A DNA stretch of 64,000 nucleotides from Arthrobacter silvisoli (lineage in GTDB: Bacteria > Actinomycetota > Actinomycetes > Actinomycetales > Micrococcaceae). The stretch lies in assembly GCF_003369445.1 (NCBI RefSeq), contig NZ_QRCU01000032.1, positions 111,509-175,508 of the forward strand. The letters are read 5' to 3'. Positions 50,461 to 61,065 of the stretch are shown here, in pieces (the stretch's first letter is position 1; each line of letters begins with the position of its first letter). A model generated the notes under the pieces. The model saw nothing but the letters and a program-made list of their open reading frames with translations. It ran no database searches and was not told where the DNA came from. A program made the position numbers and the translations under genes.

Positions 50461-52155
50461 ATGCGCCGATCCGGCATGACCCCGGCCTGGGCGGTCCCGC
50501 CCGCCCTGCGTGGCTACAAGCTTGAGTGGCTGCGCCACGACGTGGCGGCCGGAGCCGCGCTCTTCGCGATCCTGGTCCCCGCGGGCATGGCGTATGCCCA
50601 GGCAGCCGGGCTTCCACCGGTGACCGGCCTGTACGCAACAGTCGTGCCACTGATTGTCTACGCGGCGCTCGGCCCATCGCGGGTGCTGGTGCTGGGCCCG
50701 GATTCGGCCCTGGCACCGATGATCGCTGCAGCACTGGTTCCCCTCGCTGCACACAACGAACAGAAATCCGTGGCCTTGGCTGGTCTGCTTGCCATCCTGA
50801 TTGGCGGTATTTTGCTGCTCGGCTCGGTGCTGAAACTGGGGATCATCACTGGATTGCTGTCCAAGCCCATCAGGCTCGGCTATCTCAACGGAATCGCCTT
50901 GCTGGTGGCCGTATCCCAGCTGCCCACCCTGCTGGGGATCTCCGTCGAAGACGGCACGCCATGGGAAAAACTCCTCGCCGCGGTACCGAAAGTGCTTGCC
51001 GGAGAGGCCAATCCGGCGGCGCTGCTGCTCGGCGGGCTTTCTTTGTTGATCATCTGGGTTCCCCGCTGGCTGAATTGGAAGCTTCCGGGTGCGCTTATCG
51101 CAGTGGTCGTTTCCTGCACCGCCGTTGCCGTGCTCGGGCTGAAAGAGAGTCTGAAGGTCACCGGTGCCCTGCCACAGGGGCTGCCCGCGCCGGCTCTTGG
51201 CGGACTTGGCTGGAGTGACGTCGTGGCCCTGTTGCCCGCCGCCGCGGCGATCGCCCTCATCGTGTTCGTTGATACCGGCACCTTGTCCCAATCGCTGGCG
51301 GCTGCCGAGGGCAACCGGGTCTCCGGAAACCACGAAATGGCCGCCTTGGGTGCGGCGAACGCTGCAAGCGGTCTCCTGGGGGGCTTCCCGGTATCGGCGA
51401 GCACGTCCCGCACCCCAGTGGCGGTCCAGTCCGGGGCGAAATCCCAGCTCACCGGGGCTGTGGGGGCCGCGCTGGTACTCGTCTTCATGCTCGTGGTGCC
51501 TGGCGTCACCGGGTACCTGCCGGCCACAACCCTTGCCGCAATTGTCATCGCGGCAGCAGCCGGGATTGCGGACCCGGCTGGTGTGCGCCGGCTCATCGTC
51601 ATGAGCCGCAGCGAGTCATTGGTGATGCTCGCGGCATTCCTGGGCGTCACCATACTGGGCGTCCTCCCGGGCATAGCCATTGCCATCGGCTTGGCAATCC
51701 TGGATTTCATCCGCCGGGCCTGGGACCCCTACCGCGCCGAACTGGTGAACGTACCGGGAGTGCCGGGCTACCACGACGTGAACCGGCATCCGGAAGGCGA
51801 ACGTATTCCAGGACTGCTGATCCTTCGCTTCGACGCGCCCTTGTTCTTCGGTAACGGAGCCTTGCTGGGCTCCTTTGTGCGCGAATTACTGGACCAGGCG
51901 GGGGAGGCCACAGAGCGTGTGGTGCTCGCGGCCGAACCCGTGACGGGCATCGACACGACCGCACTCGATGAGTTGGTGGAGCTTGATGAATGGCTTGACC
52001 GGCACGGCGTGGACCTGGTGTTTGCCGAGCTCAAAGGTCCGGTCAAGGACCGATTGCTGCGGTACGGCGTGGGGGCCCGCTTCTCTCCCGAACATTTCTT
52101 CCCCACGGTAGGTGCCGCGGTGAGGGCGTTCCAGCGACGTGACGGGCAGGGCTAA
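50461..52155 (+). CDS. SulP-family anion transporter with STAS domain
   Basis: From the ATG at 50461 (MRRSGMTPAWAVPPALRGYK) the protein has 564 residues. The membrane domain (about 25-430) has the SulP signatures LVPAGMAYAQAAGLPPVTGL YATVVP, ALGPSRVLVLGPDSALAPMI and VSASTSRTPVAVQSGAKSQL. The cytoplasmic STAS domain is at about 450-560 (LILRFDAPLFFGNGALLGSF). It transports sulfate, bicarbonate or another anion with H+ or Na+. No sulfur genes are adjacent; an SDR gene follows by 30 bp. Confidence 0.93.
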   Translation: MRRSGMTPAWAVPPALRGYKLEWLRHDVAAGAALFAILVPAGMAYAQAAGLPPVTGLYATVVPLIVYAALGPSRVLVLGPDSALAPMIAAALVPLAAHNEQKSVALAGLLAILIGGILLLGSVLKLGIITGLLSKPIRLGYLNGIALLVAVSQLPTLLGISVEDGTPWEKLLAAVPKVLAGEANPAALLLGGLSLLIIWVPRWLNWKLPGALIAVVVSCTAVAVLGLKESLKVTGALPQGLPAPALGGLGWSDVVALLPAAAAIALIVFVDTGTLSQSLAAAEGNRVSGNHEMAALGAANAASGLLGGFPVSASTSRTPVAVQSGAKSQLTGAVGAALVLVFMLVVPGVTGYLPATTLAAIVIAAAAGIADPAGVRRLIVMSRSESLVMLAAFLGVTILGVLPGIAIAIGLAILDFIRRAWDPYRAELVNVPGVPGYHDVNRHPEGERIPGLLILRFDAPLFFGNGALLGSFVRELLDQAGEATERVVLAAEPVTGIDTTALDELVELDEWLDRHGVDLVFAELKGPVKDRLLRYGVGARFSPEHFFPTVGAAVRAFQRRDGQG

Positions 52156-52185
52156 GGGAAGGCCATCGAAACAGCAAGGAGAAAG

Positions 52186-52923
52186 ATGTCCCGCATTTTC
52201 GTTACGGGATCCGCCGACGGCCTGGGCCGCGCGGCAGCTGTGGAACTGCTCGACGGCGGCCATACCGTCGTCGTGCACGTCCGGGCACCGGAGCGGCTGG
52301 CGGCCGTCCGCGAGCTCCTTGACCGTGGCGCCCGGGCGGTGGTGGGCGATCTCGCCAGGCTCGATGAGGTGCGCAGCCTGGCCGATCAGGCGAATGCGCT
52401 GGGCCGTTTCGACGCCGTCATCCACAACGCGGGCGTTTTCCGCGGCCGTTCGGTGCTGCCGGTCAATGTCGTGGCTCCGTTCGTGCTCACCGCGGAAATG
52501 GAACGGCCGGCCCGGCTGATCTACCTCAGCAGCGGCCTGCACCGCGGCGGCTCCCCGGATCTCGACGGCGTGGACTGGAGCGGCGCGCGGGAATCCCGCA
52601 CTTACTCCGACAGCAAGCTCTACGTGACCGCCCTCGCCGCGGCCGTGGCAAGACTGTGGCCGGGGGTGTTGTCACACGCGGTCGATCCCGGCTGGGTGCC
52701 CACCCGGATGGGCGGACCCGGTGCCCCGGGCGATCTCCGGCTGGGCCACCTCACGCAGGCCTGGCTCGCGGTAAGTGACAGCCCCGAAGCCCTCAGGACC
52801 GGCGGCTACTGGCACCACCAGGCGACGCGGGAACCGCATCCGGCCGTGCACGACCAGCATTTCCAGGCGGCGCTTCTCCGCTCGCTGGCCGACTACACCG
52901 GAAGCACGATCGAACGCCGCTGA
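52186..52923 (+). CDS. SDR-family NAD(P)-dependent oxidoreductase
   Basis: The enzyme has 245 residues. Cofactor binding is MSRIFVTGSADGLGRAAAVE; VIHNAGVF, the Ser strand IYLSSGLHRG and the catalytic YSDSK are intact. The C-terminus includes SHAVDPGWVPTRMGGPGAPG DL. The substrate is unknown. A good ribosome binding site (AAGGAGAAAG) precedes the ATG, and it probably shares the transcript of the SulP gene 30 bp upstream. Confidence 0.88.
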   Translation: MSRIFVTGSADGLGRAAAVELLDGGHTVVVHVRAPERLAAVRELLDRGARAVVGDLARLDEVRSLADQANALGRFDAVIHNAGVFRGRSVLPVNVVAPFVLTAEMERPARLIYLSSGLHRGGSPDLDGVDWSGARESRTYSDSKLYVTALAAAVARLWPGVLSHAVDPGWVPTRMGGPGAPGDLRLGHLTQAWLAVSDSPEALRTGGYWHHQATREPHPAVHDQHFQAALLRSLADYTGSTIERR

Positions 52924-52967
52924 AGGAACCGACGCGACAGGCCAGGACAGGCGCCGGACCCGCAGGC

Positions 52968-53366
52968 TTATTCGATCACCGTATCGGCATGCCGATGGGC
53001 CACCTTCCATTGGCCGTCCTCGCGCCGGTAGACCTGGGTGACCCGCAGGGTGTAGCTTCGCGGCTCGCCGTCGACGGAGGCTGAGGTGTGCTCCAGGCCA
53101 ACCGTGTAGGCCATGTCGCCCGAGACGTCATGAGCCTGCAGCTCGAAGGCGTAGGACGTGCAGTTCGAGAAGGACCTTTCCAGGAACTCGAAGGTCTCGT
53201 CCACCTGTTTTTGTCCATAGGCGTTGCGCCACGCACCCAGGATGCTCACCGGTTCATTACGCGACCAGATGGCCCGGCGCGGAGCCGAGTCACCGTTGTG
53301 GAGGGCTAGTTCCGCCTGGTACAGCGTGGACTTCACCCATGCCAGGAAGCCGTCGTTGGCAGTCAT
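52968..53366 (-). CDS. SnoaL/NTF2-like fold protein
   Basis: The product is 132 residues. It has the cone-shaped NTF2-like pattern: an N-terminal helix (FLAWVKSTLYQAELALHNGD), a variable loop, and beta strands ending LRVTQVYRREDGQWKVAHRH ADTVIE, which is the typical SnoaL-like/DUF4440 C-terminal motif. Members are small hydrolases, isomerases or ligand carriers. The role here is unknown. Confidence 0.82.
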   Translation of the reverse strand: MTANDGFLAWVKSTLYQAELALHNGDSAPRRAIWSRNEPVSILGAWRNAYGQKQVDETFEFLERSFSNCTSYAFELQAHDVSGDMAYTVGLEHTSASVDGEPRSYTLRVTQVYRREDGQWKVAHRHADTVIE

Positions 53367-53424
53367 AGCTCAGTATGCGTTCGGCCGGGGGTTTTGGACA
53401 GGCGTGGCGGGTCAGCCGGACCAG

Positions 53425-53877
53425 TCACCAGGACCAGCGTTCCCAGTAGGCGTCGGCCGCTTCAAGGAGCCGTCGGCGTCCGGTGCGCAGCCCCAGCAAC
53501 GGGTAGCTCGCGGGGTCTCCCAGCGGGCCCGAAGCGTCGCCGCCCCCGGGGTAGTTGACGGCGATGAGGAACACGATTGAAGGCACCGAAAGCAGCGCCA
53601 GCAGGGTGAGGACCAGGCCGTACTTCGCCCCTGGTGCGCGCCCGTTCCGTGTCCGCAGCGCGAAGCCGGCGAGGCGAGCACCGAGTGTGCTCCCGCGGCT
53701 GGCCAGGGCCCAGTTGGCGAGCAGCGCCGCAAAGAGCAGGCCAAGGGCGACGGGGATGTGGTGCGCAGGCAGGAAGACGAACGCCAGGACCGCCCCAGCC
53801 CACACGACGAGCGAATCGACGAGCAGTCCAAAGAGCAATGAGGGCAGGTCCACGACCTTGGGTTCGGGTGAATCCAT
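53425..53877 (-). CDS. RDD-family membrane protein
   Basis: The Met at 53877 (MDSPEPKVVDLPSLLFGLLV) gives 150 residues. Three hydrophobic helices are seen: LLFGLLVDSLVVWAGAVLAF, PVALGLLFAALLANWALASR and YGLVLTLLALLSVPSIVFLI. The GSTLGARLAGFALRTRNGR segment is the hallmark of RDD proteins (GxSxGxRxxG...). The first Arg-Asp-Asp pattern is less clear. The function of the family is poorly known. The ribosome binding site is weak. Confidence 0.75.
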   Translation of the reverse strand: MDSPEPKVVDLPSLLFGLLVDSLVVWAGAVLAFVFLPAHHIPVALGLLFAALLANWALASRGSTLGARLAGFALRTRNGRAPGAKYGLVLTLLALLSVPSIVFLIAVNYPGGGDASGPLGDPASYPLLGLRTGRRRLLEAADAYWERWSW

Positions 53878-54014
53878 GCGGTGATTGTTCCACGAAGGTA
53901 CGGGCTGCTCCGTTCGCGTCCGCCGCCATCGCCCCACCCGTCACTAAAACCCGTCCAAGCCTCCCGCCAAATCCCGATAGAGTACGAAAACCGCAGCAGA
54001 GACAGGACACAGAC

Positions 54015-55025
54015 GTGAGGCAAGGTTCAAAGCCGACCATCCGCGACGTGGCCGAGCGTGCCGGCGTTTCGCTCACCACGGTCTCCTACGTGCTTTCCGG
54101 GCGCCTCGGCGGCACCACCCGGATCAGCGAACCCACCAAGCAGCGCGTCCAGGAAGCCGTGCGCGAACTGGGCTACGTGGCCAACCGGGCCGCCCGCGGC
54201 ATGCGGCGCGGCAAGACCGAACTCGTGGCCGTGGCGATCGGCAACCTCGAATGGCCGTGGGACCGCGCCCTGGCTGCCGCTGCCGCGCGGGTCCTTCCGC
54301 AGCACGGCTACCAGCCCGTGGTGCTGCTGGGTGATGCCTGGCGGGAATTCATGCTGTCCGGCGGGGCCGACGGCGTGATCCTCGGCTTCATCCCGGAATC
54401 GGTGACCGAGGACGAAACCATGCTGGAACTGGCCCGCCGCGGTGTTCCGCAGGTGGTCATTTCCGAGGTGATGCAGCCTGCCGGCTTCGATGTCCTGGCC
54501 CCCGAGCCCGCGGATGGAATCGTGGCCGGCATGGACTTCCTCACCCGCAGGCACCGCCGCATCGCGTGCATCCGGCGCGCGGACGAAAGCGCCCGGGCCA
54601 TCCCCTCCCGGTACAGCGGCTACGTGGCCGGCCTCGAGCGCGCGGGACTGCCGGTGGATCCCGGACTCGTGCGCACCTCGCACCACCGCAAAGACCTCGC
54701 CTACCAGGCCGCCCTGGACCTGCTCCAGTTGCCGGACCGCCCCACGGCCATCTTCGCCAATGATGACATGGAGGCGCTCCAGGCCATCCGCGCCGCCTTT
54801 CGCCTGGGCCTCCGGGTGCCCGAGGACGTGCAGATCGTGGGCGTGGGCAACTCCACGGAAGGCCAGGAATCGGACCCGGCGCTTACCACCGTGGGACCGG
54901 AGCCCATCTTCGACCGCGTGGTGAACATGCTCGTGGAGCGCCTCGAATCAGGCACCACCGGCGAGGGCGTCCGCGTTCCGGCACCCTGGACCCTGCACCT
55001 GCGCGGCACGACGATCCAGGACTAA
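54015..55025 (+). CDS. LacI-family transcriptional regulator
   Basis: GTG at 54015 gives 336 residues. The N-terminal HTH is PTIRDVAERAGVSLTTVSYV and the hinge helix GYVANRAARGMRRGKTE. A periplasmic-binding-protein-like effector domain follows (LVAVAIGNLEWPWDRALAAA, DDMEALQAIRAAFRLGLRVP, VQIVGVGN). LacI regulators usually sense sugars; no sugar operon is adjacent, so the target is unknown. It converges on the LuxR-type gene. Confidence 0.9.
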   Translation: MRQGSKPTIRDVAERAGVSLTTVSYVLSGRLGGTTRISEPTKQRVQEAVRELGYVANRAARGMRRGKTELVAVAIGNLEWPWDRALAAAAARVLPQHGYQPVVLLGDAWREFMLSGGADGVILGFIPESVTEDETMLELARRGVPQVVISEVMQPAGFDVLAPEPADGIVAGMDFLTRRHRRIACIRRADESARAIPSRYSGYVAGLERAGLPVDPGLVRTSHHRKDLAYQAALDLLQLPDRPTAIFANDDMEALQAIRAAFRLGLRVPEDVQIVGVGNSTEGQESDPALTTVGPEPIFDRVVNMLVERLESGTTGEGVRVPAPWTLHLRGTTIQD

Positions 55026-55036
55026 CCGGGTTAGCG

Positions 55037-56362
55037 TCAGCGGAAGCCGTGGCTGTGGGCCAGGGCGATCGCTTCGGTGCGGGAACCGACGTCGAGCTTC
55101 TTGAACAGGTTCCGCATGTGGAACTTGACCGTGTTCTCGCTGATGCCCAGCGCCAGTGCGATGGTGCGGTTTCGCTGCCCGGCGGCCAGGTGCTGGAGCA
55201 CCTCAAGCTCGCGGGCGGCAAGGTTCCAGCCGGCGACGTCGCCGGCCGGCCGCGCGGGCGGGTCCAGCGGGAGCGTGACGACGACGTCGGCCCCCCAACC
55301 GGGCATGACCTCCACCTGCAGGCGTCCGGTGAGCGCCTGGACGCGGCGGTCCAGGCGGCGGATGCTCGGGGCGTCGGGCGCGAGGGCGCCACCGCCGTCG
55401 TCGCGTACGTTGATCAGGAGATTTTCGCCGTCGCAGTCCCACTGCGTCCGGATCCTGCTGACGTCCGGCTGTTCCATCATGGTCAGCACCAAGCCGCGGA
55501 CCACGGCGCGTGCGGCGTGGGCGACTTCGCCGGGAAGGGCCCGCCCGTTGAGCGGCGGCTCGATGAACTCCACCTCGGTTCCGCTGAATCGGGTGAGCGG
55601 CCGCAGGTCCTCGCGCAGCCGTTCGAAGGCTGTCGCCACCGGTTCTTCCACCAGGTCGGTGGTGCGGTCGCTGAGCGTGCGGAGTGCGACGAGGGCCTTG
55701 GCAGCCAGGTCGGTGACGGTTGCCCGGGCCGTCGCATGGTCCATCGAGGATGACCGGAGCGCGGCCAACAGGGTTTCGAGGGTCGTGGAGTGCAGGTCGG
55801 TCAGTTCCGCCGTCACGCGGAGCCGCTCGGCCGAGGCCGCCCGCGATTCCAGCAAGTACGACGGCGGCGCGTCGGCCACCTTTTCCCGGATCCGCCGGGC
55901 GGCAATCCGCCACAGATAGCCCACCAGCTCCAGCCCGGCGTCGCCATCGGGACCGGCGGGACCGTCCGGATGGGCGGGACGGGGATCCGTGAGGACCAAC
56001 AGGGCGCCGCTTGAGGCATGCTTCAGGGCAAGCGCCGGCCGGGACCGGCCGGCGAGTTCCGTCTCCCCGAACCACGGCGCCTCATCCGAAATGGCGGCCC
56101 GAAGAGCATCAAGCTCGGCGATGGAGACCCGGGAAATGATTTCCTCGTCGCCGGCTTTCTTCTGCGGCCGGCCCGTGCAGTCCTCGGTGAAGATGACCAG
56201 TGCGCTGCTTCTGAGGTAGGGGAGCGTGGCTTCACGCAGCCGCTCCGCAATCTGCGTCAGCGGGGCGTCGGCCACCGCTGCCACGGCCTGCAGGAGCGGC
56301 CATGGCAGGCGGGGAAAAGGCGTGGTTGATTCCTTCAGGGATTGCTCCGCAGCTGCGCTCAT
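55037..56362 (-). CDS. LuxR-type regulator with internal histidine-kinase-like ATPase domain
   Basis: This protein has 441 residues. A GAF-like N-terminal region (about 1-160) precedes a helical segment and a HATPase-like fold (about 285-360) with ENLLINVRDDGGGALAPDAP as N- and G1-box remnants and WGADVVVTLPL at its end. No conserved phospho-accepting His block is evident. The C-terminal LuxR HTH is clear (LAARELEVLQHLAAGQRNRT, then IALALGISENTVKFHMRNLF). It is divergent from hxlB and is a good candidate regulator of the RuMP operon. Confidence 0.87.
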   Translation of the reverse strand: MSAAAEQSLKESTTPFPRLPWPLLQAVAAVADAPLTQIAERLREATLPYLRSSALVIFTEDCTGRPQKKAGDEEIISRVSIAELDALRAAISDEAPWFGETELAGRSRPALALKHASSGALLVLTDPRPAHPDGPAGPDGDAGLELVGYLWRIAARRIREKVADAPPSYLLESRAASAERLRVTAELTDLHSTTLETLLAALRSSSMDHATARATVTDLAAKALVALRTLSDRTTDLVEEPVATAFERLREDLRPLTRFSGTEVEFIEPPLNGRALPGEVAHAARAVVRGLVLTMMEQPDVSRIRTQWDCDGENLLINVRDDGGGALAPDAPSIRRLDRRVQALTGRLQVEVMPGWGADVVVTLPLDPPARPAGDVAGWNLAARELEVLQHLAAGQRNRTIALALGISENTVKFHMRNLFKKLDVGSRTEAIALAHSHGFR

Positions 56363-56528
56363 CCGGACAGTCTACTGAGGGGCTGAAGTGTCCGCGCAGT
56401 CCGAAAGGGTAGTTAGAACCGTCAGAAAACAGTGTTCACCCTACCCGTTTGTCTCGGGAATATGGATGTCAACCGGAAAGCATCCGTACGGCCGCTCCAG
56501 GCCGATGACCGAACCGAAGGGACAAATC

Positions 56529-57128
56529 GTGAGCCAGACTGCAAACGCGACGCGTACCGTTTACAGCACCACCAGTGACATTGTCCGCAACCTTTCGCTC
56601 GTCAACGACGAGATCACGGACACCGCGGCCAAGATCGACGAAAAGCAGGTGGCACGCCTGGCCGGCTACGTCGGCAACACCAGCCGGATCTTCGTCGCCG
56701 GTGCCGGCCGCAGCGGCCTGGTGCTGCGGATGGCGGCAATGCGCCTGATGCACCTCGGCCTCACCGTCCACGTGGCCGGCGACACCACCACTCCCGCGAT
56801 CAACTCCGGCGACCTGCTCCTGGTGGCCTCCGGATCGGGAACCACCTCGGGTGTCGTCAAGTCGGCGGAAACGGCCGCCAAGGCCGGAGCCCACATCGCC
56901 GCCTTCACCACCAACCCGGATTCGCCGCTCGCCGGCCTCGCCGACGCGCTGGTGATCATCCCCGCCGCCCAGAAGACCGACCACGGTTCCACCGTTTCCA
57001 ACCAGTACGCCGGATCCCTCTTCGAACAGGTCCTCTTCGTCGTCACCGAGGCACTGTTCCAGTCCCTCTGGGACAACGACTCCCAGCCGGCAGAGGAGCT
57101 GTGGCTGCGTCACGCCAACCTCGAGTAA
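56529..57128 (+). CDS. hxlB: 6-phospho-3-hexuloisomerase
   Basis: GTG at 56529 with AAGGGA upstream gives 199 residues. An upstream Met (56505) has no ribosome binding site. The SIS-domain motifs are FVAGAGRSGLVLRMAAMRLM, GDLLLVASGSGTTSGVVKSA and IIPAAQKTDHGSTVSNQYAG. It converts hexulose 6-phosphate to fructose 6-phosphate, the second step of formaldehyde fixation. It precedes hxlA by 89 bp. Confidence 0.94.
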   Translation: MSQTANATRTVYSTTSDIVRNLSLVNDEITDTAAKIDEKQVARLAGYVGNTSRIFVAGAGRSGLVLRMAAMRLMHLGLTVHVAGDTTTPAINSGDLLLVASGSGTTSGVVKSAETAAKAGAHIAAFTTNPDSPLAGLADALVIIPAAQKTDHGSTVSNQYAGSLFEQVLFVVTEALFQSLWDNDSQPAEELWLRHANLE

Positions 57129-57217
57129 GCCTTCGAGTAAGCCCTCGCCAAGCCACCCGGACAACCGGGCCCTGACTTTCCACACCAAGCGCAGTTCCCT
57201 ACAGAAAGAGAAACACC

Positions 57218-57841
57218 ATGAAGCTCCAAGTCGCCATCGACCTGCTCTCCACTGAAGCCGCCCTCGAACTGGCCGGCAAGGTCGCCGAGTACGTTGACAT
57301 CATCGAACTGGGCACCCCGCTGATCAAGAGCGAAGGGCTCTCGGCCATCACCGCCATCAAGGAAGCCCACCCGGACAAGATCGTCTTCGCCGACCTGAAG
57401 ACCATGGACGCCGGCGAACTCGAAGCCGACATCGCCTTCAAGGCCGGCGCCGACCTCGTGACCGTCCTGGGCACGGCCGACGACTCCACCATCGCCGGTG
57501 CGGTCAAGGCTGCCAAGGCCCACAACAAGGGTGTCGTCGTTGACCTCATCAGCGTTGCCGACAAGGCAAGCCGTGCCAAGGAAGTCCGTGCCCTGGGCGC
57601 CAAGTTCGTTGAGATGCACGCCGGCCTGGACGAGCAGGCCAAGCCGGGCTTCGACCTGAACGGCCTGCTTGCCGCCGGCGAGGAAGCCCGCGTTCCGTTC
57701 TCCGTGGCAGGTGGCGTCAATCTGACCACCATCGCTTCGGTGCAGCGCGCAGGTGCCGATGTCGCCGTCGTCGGCGGTGGCATCTACGGTGCAGCCGACC
57801 CCGCGCTGGCTGCGAAGGAACTCCGCGCCGCTATCGTGTAG
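57218..57841 (+). CDS. hxlA: 3-hexulose-6-phosphate synthase
   Basis: This TIM-barrel enzyme (207 residues) condenses formaldehyde with ribulose 5-phosphate. Motifs are MKLQVAIDLLSTEAALELAG, IIELGTPLIKSEGLSAI, VFADLKTMDAGELEADIAFK (catalytic Asp-x-Lys-x-x-Asp pattern) and VAGGVNLTTIASVQRAGADV AVVGGGI. Strong codon bias suggests high expression. AGAAAGAG precedes the ATG. A long GC hairpin follows the stop. Confidence 0.95.
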   Translation: MKLQVAIDLLSTEAALELAGKVAEYVDIIELGTPLIKSEGLSAITAIKEAHPDKIVFADLKTMDAGELEADIAFKAGADLVTVLGTADDSTIAGAVKAAKAHNKGVVVDLISVADKASRAKEVRALGAKFVEMHAGLDEQAKPGFDLNGLLAAGEEARVPFSVAGGVNLTTIASVQRAGADVAVVGGGIYGAADPALAAKELRAAIV

Positions 57842-57856
57842 CACTCCGATTGACAG

Positions 57857-57887
57857 GGCGTCCCGCAGCCGCCGGCTGCGGGACGCC
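57857..57887 (+). terminator. Perfect 14-bp hairpin after hxlA
   Basis: GGCGTCCCGCAGCC pairs with GGCTGCGGGACGCC around a 3-nt loop. It has no U-run, and further same-strand genes follow, so it may trim or stabilise the hxlBA message rather than end it. Confidence 0.6.
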
Positions 57888-57904
57888 ACCGGAAGGAACG
57901 GGTC

Positions 57905-58159
57905 GTGAACCAACAAACGCTGGGACCGTCCAAGAGGAGCCGCAAGACTCCCGGCCAGCCGCCCGCGCGAAAGTGGGCTTCCCTCCGGCGCGGGGAATGC
58001 GTCGAAGTCTGGTCCGTCGATTCGTACCTGTACACCGCCTTTGTAGATGACCGGGCCGACGACGGCCGGTTGATCTGGGTGATCGAGAACGGCACCGGAA
58101 GCCGTCGCCTGTTCGTCCGTGACGATCCCGTCACGCTGTATGTGATCCACCACCCATGA
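57905..58159 (+). CDS. Hypothetical protein in RuMP operon
   Basis: The GTG at 57905 follows GGAAGGAACGGG and gives 84 residues. A basic N-terminus (SKRSRKTPGQPPARKWAS) leads into a small beta-rich domain: CVEVWSVDSYLYTAFVDDRA, LIWVIENGTGSRRLFVRDDP and VTLYVIHHP. No family is recognised. It lies between hxlA and zwf in the same direction with short gaps, so it is probably co-transcribed. Confidence 0.65.
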   Translation: MNQQTLGPSKRSRKTPGQPPARKWASLRRGECVEVWSVDSYLYTAFVDDRADDGRLIWVIENGTGSRRLFVRDDPVTLYVIHHP

Positions 58160-58207
58160 ACCAACGGTGCGGGACGGGGGCCCGAATCCCCAGGAAGGAA
58201 GCTGTTC

Positions 58208-58423
58208 ATGCATAGCCAAGCCACTGAATGTCTGGAAGTCCGCGTTACGGAGCCTGGTCGACTCAACGAGTTGCTCGACCACGCAGAAGCCGTGCTCCGG
58301 CAGGCTGCGACGCCTGGCCGCTTTGCCGGCATCCTCGTCACCCGCCACGACCCCGGCCGGTACACGCTCGCCCTCAGCAGCACGGTCCCCTTCGGAGAGA
58401 CCCGCGAGCAGATCCTCTCGTGA
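58208..58423 (+). CDS. Hypothetical protein in RuMP operon
   Basis: ATG at 58208 has AGGAAGGAAG upstream and gives 71 residues, MHSQATECLEVRVTEPGRLN and on. It ends in a compact beta segment, GILVTRHDPGRYTLALSSTV PFGETREQIL. No membrane segment or catalytic motif is seen, and no family is recognised. It lies 48 bp after the previous small gene and 44 bp before zwf. Confidence 0.65.
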   Translation: MHSQATECLEVRVTEPGRLNELLDHAEAVLRQAATPGRFAGILVTRHDPGRYTLALSSTVPFGETREQILS

Positions 58424-58467
58424 CCGTCGGTCCGGCGGCCGCATTGCTTGTCAGATAGAAGGCAACA

Positions 58468-60020
<1,553 letters not shown>

Positions 60021-60024
<4 letters not shown>

Positions 60025-61007
60025 TTATAGATCTCCGCACCACAACGACTTCCAAGATCTCCAAGAAGATCCTGTCCCTGCGCGAACAGGGCGGCGTGAC
60101 GGCGCTGGGCCGGGTGCTGACCCTGGTGGTCATCACCCGCTCCGGACTGGAAGAGGAAATCATCGAGGCCGCCGCCATGGCCAGCCGCGAACACCCCTGC
60201 CGGATCATCGTGCTGGCCGCCGGCTCTCCGGAGGAAGCCACCCGCCTGGACGCACAGATCCGGGTGGGCGGCGACGTCGGCGCCTCCGAGGTGATCGTGC
60301 TGCGCGGATACGGTGCGCTGGCCCGGGAAAGCGAGTCCCTCGTCACGGCGCTCCTGCTGCCCGACGCGCCGATCGTCGCGTGGTGGCCGCACGACACCCC
60401 GGACAACGCCTCCCAGACCCCGCTTGGACGCATCGCCCACCGCCGCATCACGGACTCGGCCAATGAGGCGGACCCGCGGCAGGCCCTGGACAGGATTGGC
60501 CGGAGCTACCGGGCCGGGGACACGGACCTGGCCTGGACGCGCCTGACCAAATGGCGGATCCAGCTGGCCGCTGCCCTGGACCAGCCGGACCCCTCGCCGG
60601 TCACCGCCGTCGAGGTCGAAGGCGCCACCGACTCGCCGAGCACCATCCTGCTGGCCTCCTGGCTGCAGCGGGCGCTCGGGGTTCCCGCCACCATCGTTGC
60701 CCGGCCCGCAGGCACCGGGATCCGGGGCGTCCGGCTGTCCCGCCCCTCCGGCGACATCCGGCTGGCCAGGCCGGGGGACGCCGTCGCCGAACTGACCCAA
60801 CCCGGACAGCCCGCGCAGCGGCTCTCGCTGCAGCGCCGCACCCTGCAGGACTGCCTGGTGGAGGAACTGCGCCGCCTGGACCCGGACGAGGTTTTCGGTG
60901 AAACGGTCAGTGCCCTTGCCGCGGTGCCCCAGCGGATCCGTGTGAAGAAGATCGGCGGGGAGAAGCCCCGGCGGAAGAAGACGCGCCTGGAACTGGTCGC
61001 CGTCTAG
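60021..61007 (+). CDS. opcA: Glucose-6-phosphate dehydrogenase assembly protein OpcA
   Basis: The protein has 328 residues and begins MIIDLRTTTTSKISKKILSL, the family N-terminus. Segments LTLVVITRSGLEEEIIEAAA, VTALLLPDAPIVAWWPHDTP and PLGRIAHRRITDSANEADPR match OpcA of cyanobacteria and actinobacteria, which activates or assembles Zwf. It overlaps zwf by 4 bases and ends in a basic tail (RRKKTRLELVAV). Confidence 0.95.
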
Positions 61008-61023
61008 GGATTCATACATGTGG

Positions 61024-61059
61024 AAATGCACGCCGGCGGGGTTCCGCCGGCGTGCATTT
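61024..61059. terminator. Bidirectional terminator between opcA and the IclR gene
   Basis: AAATGCACGCCGGCGG and CCGCCGGCGTGCATTT are perfect 16-bp arms around GGTT. The A- and T-ends flank a very stable stem between two convergent genes. Confidence 0.88.
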
Positions 61060-61065
61060 GCCGCG

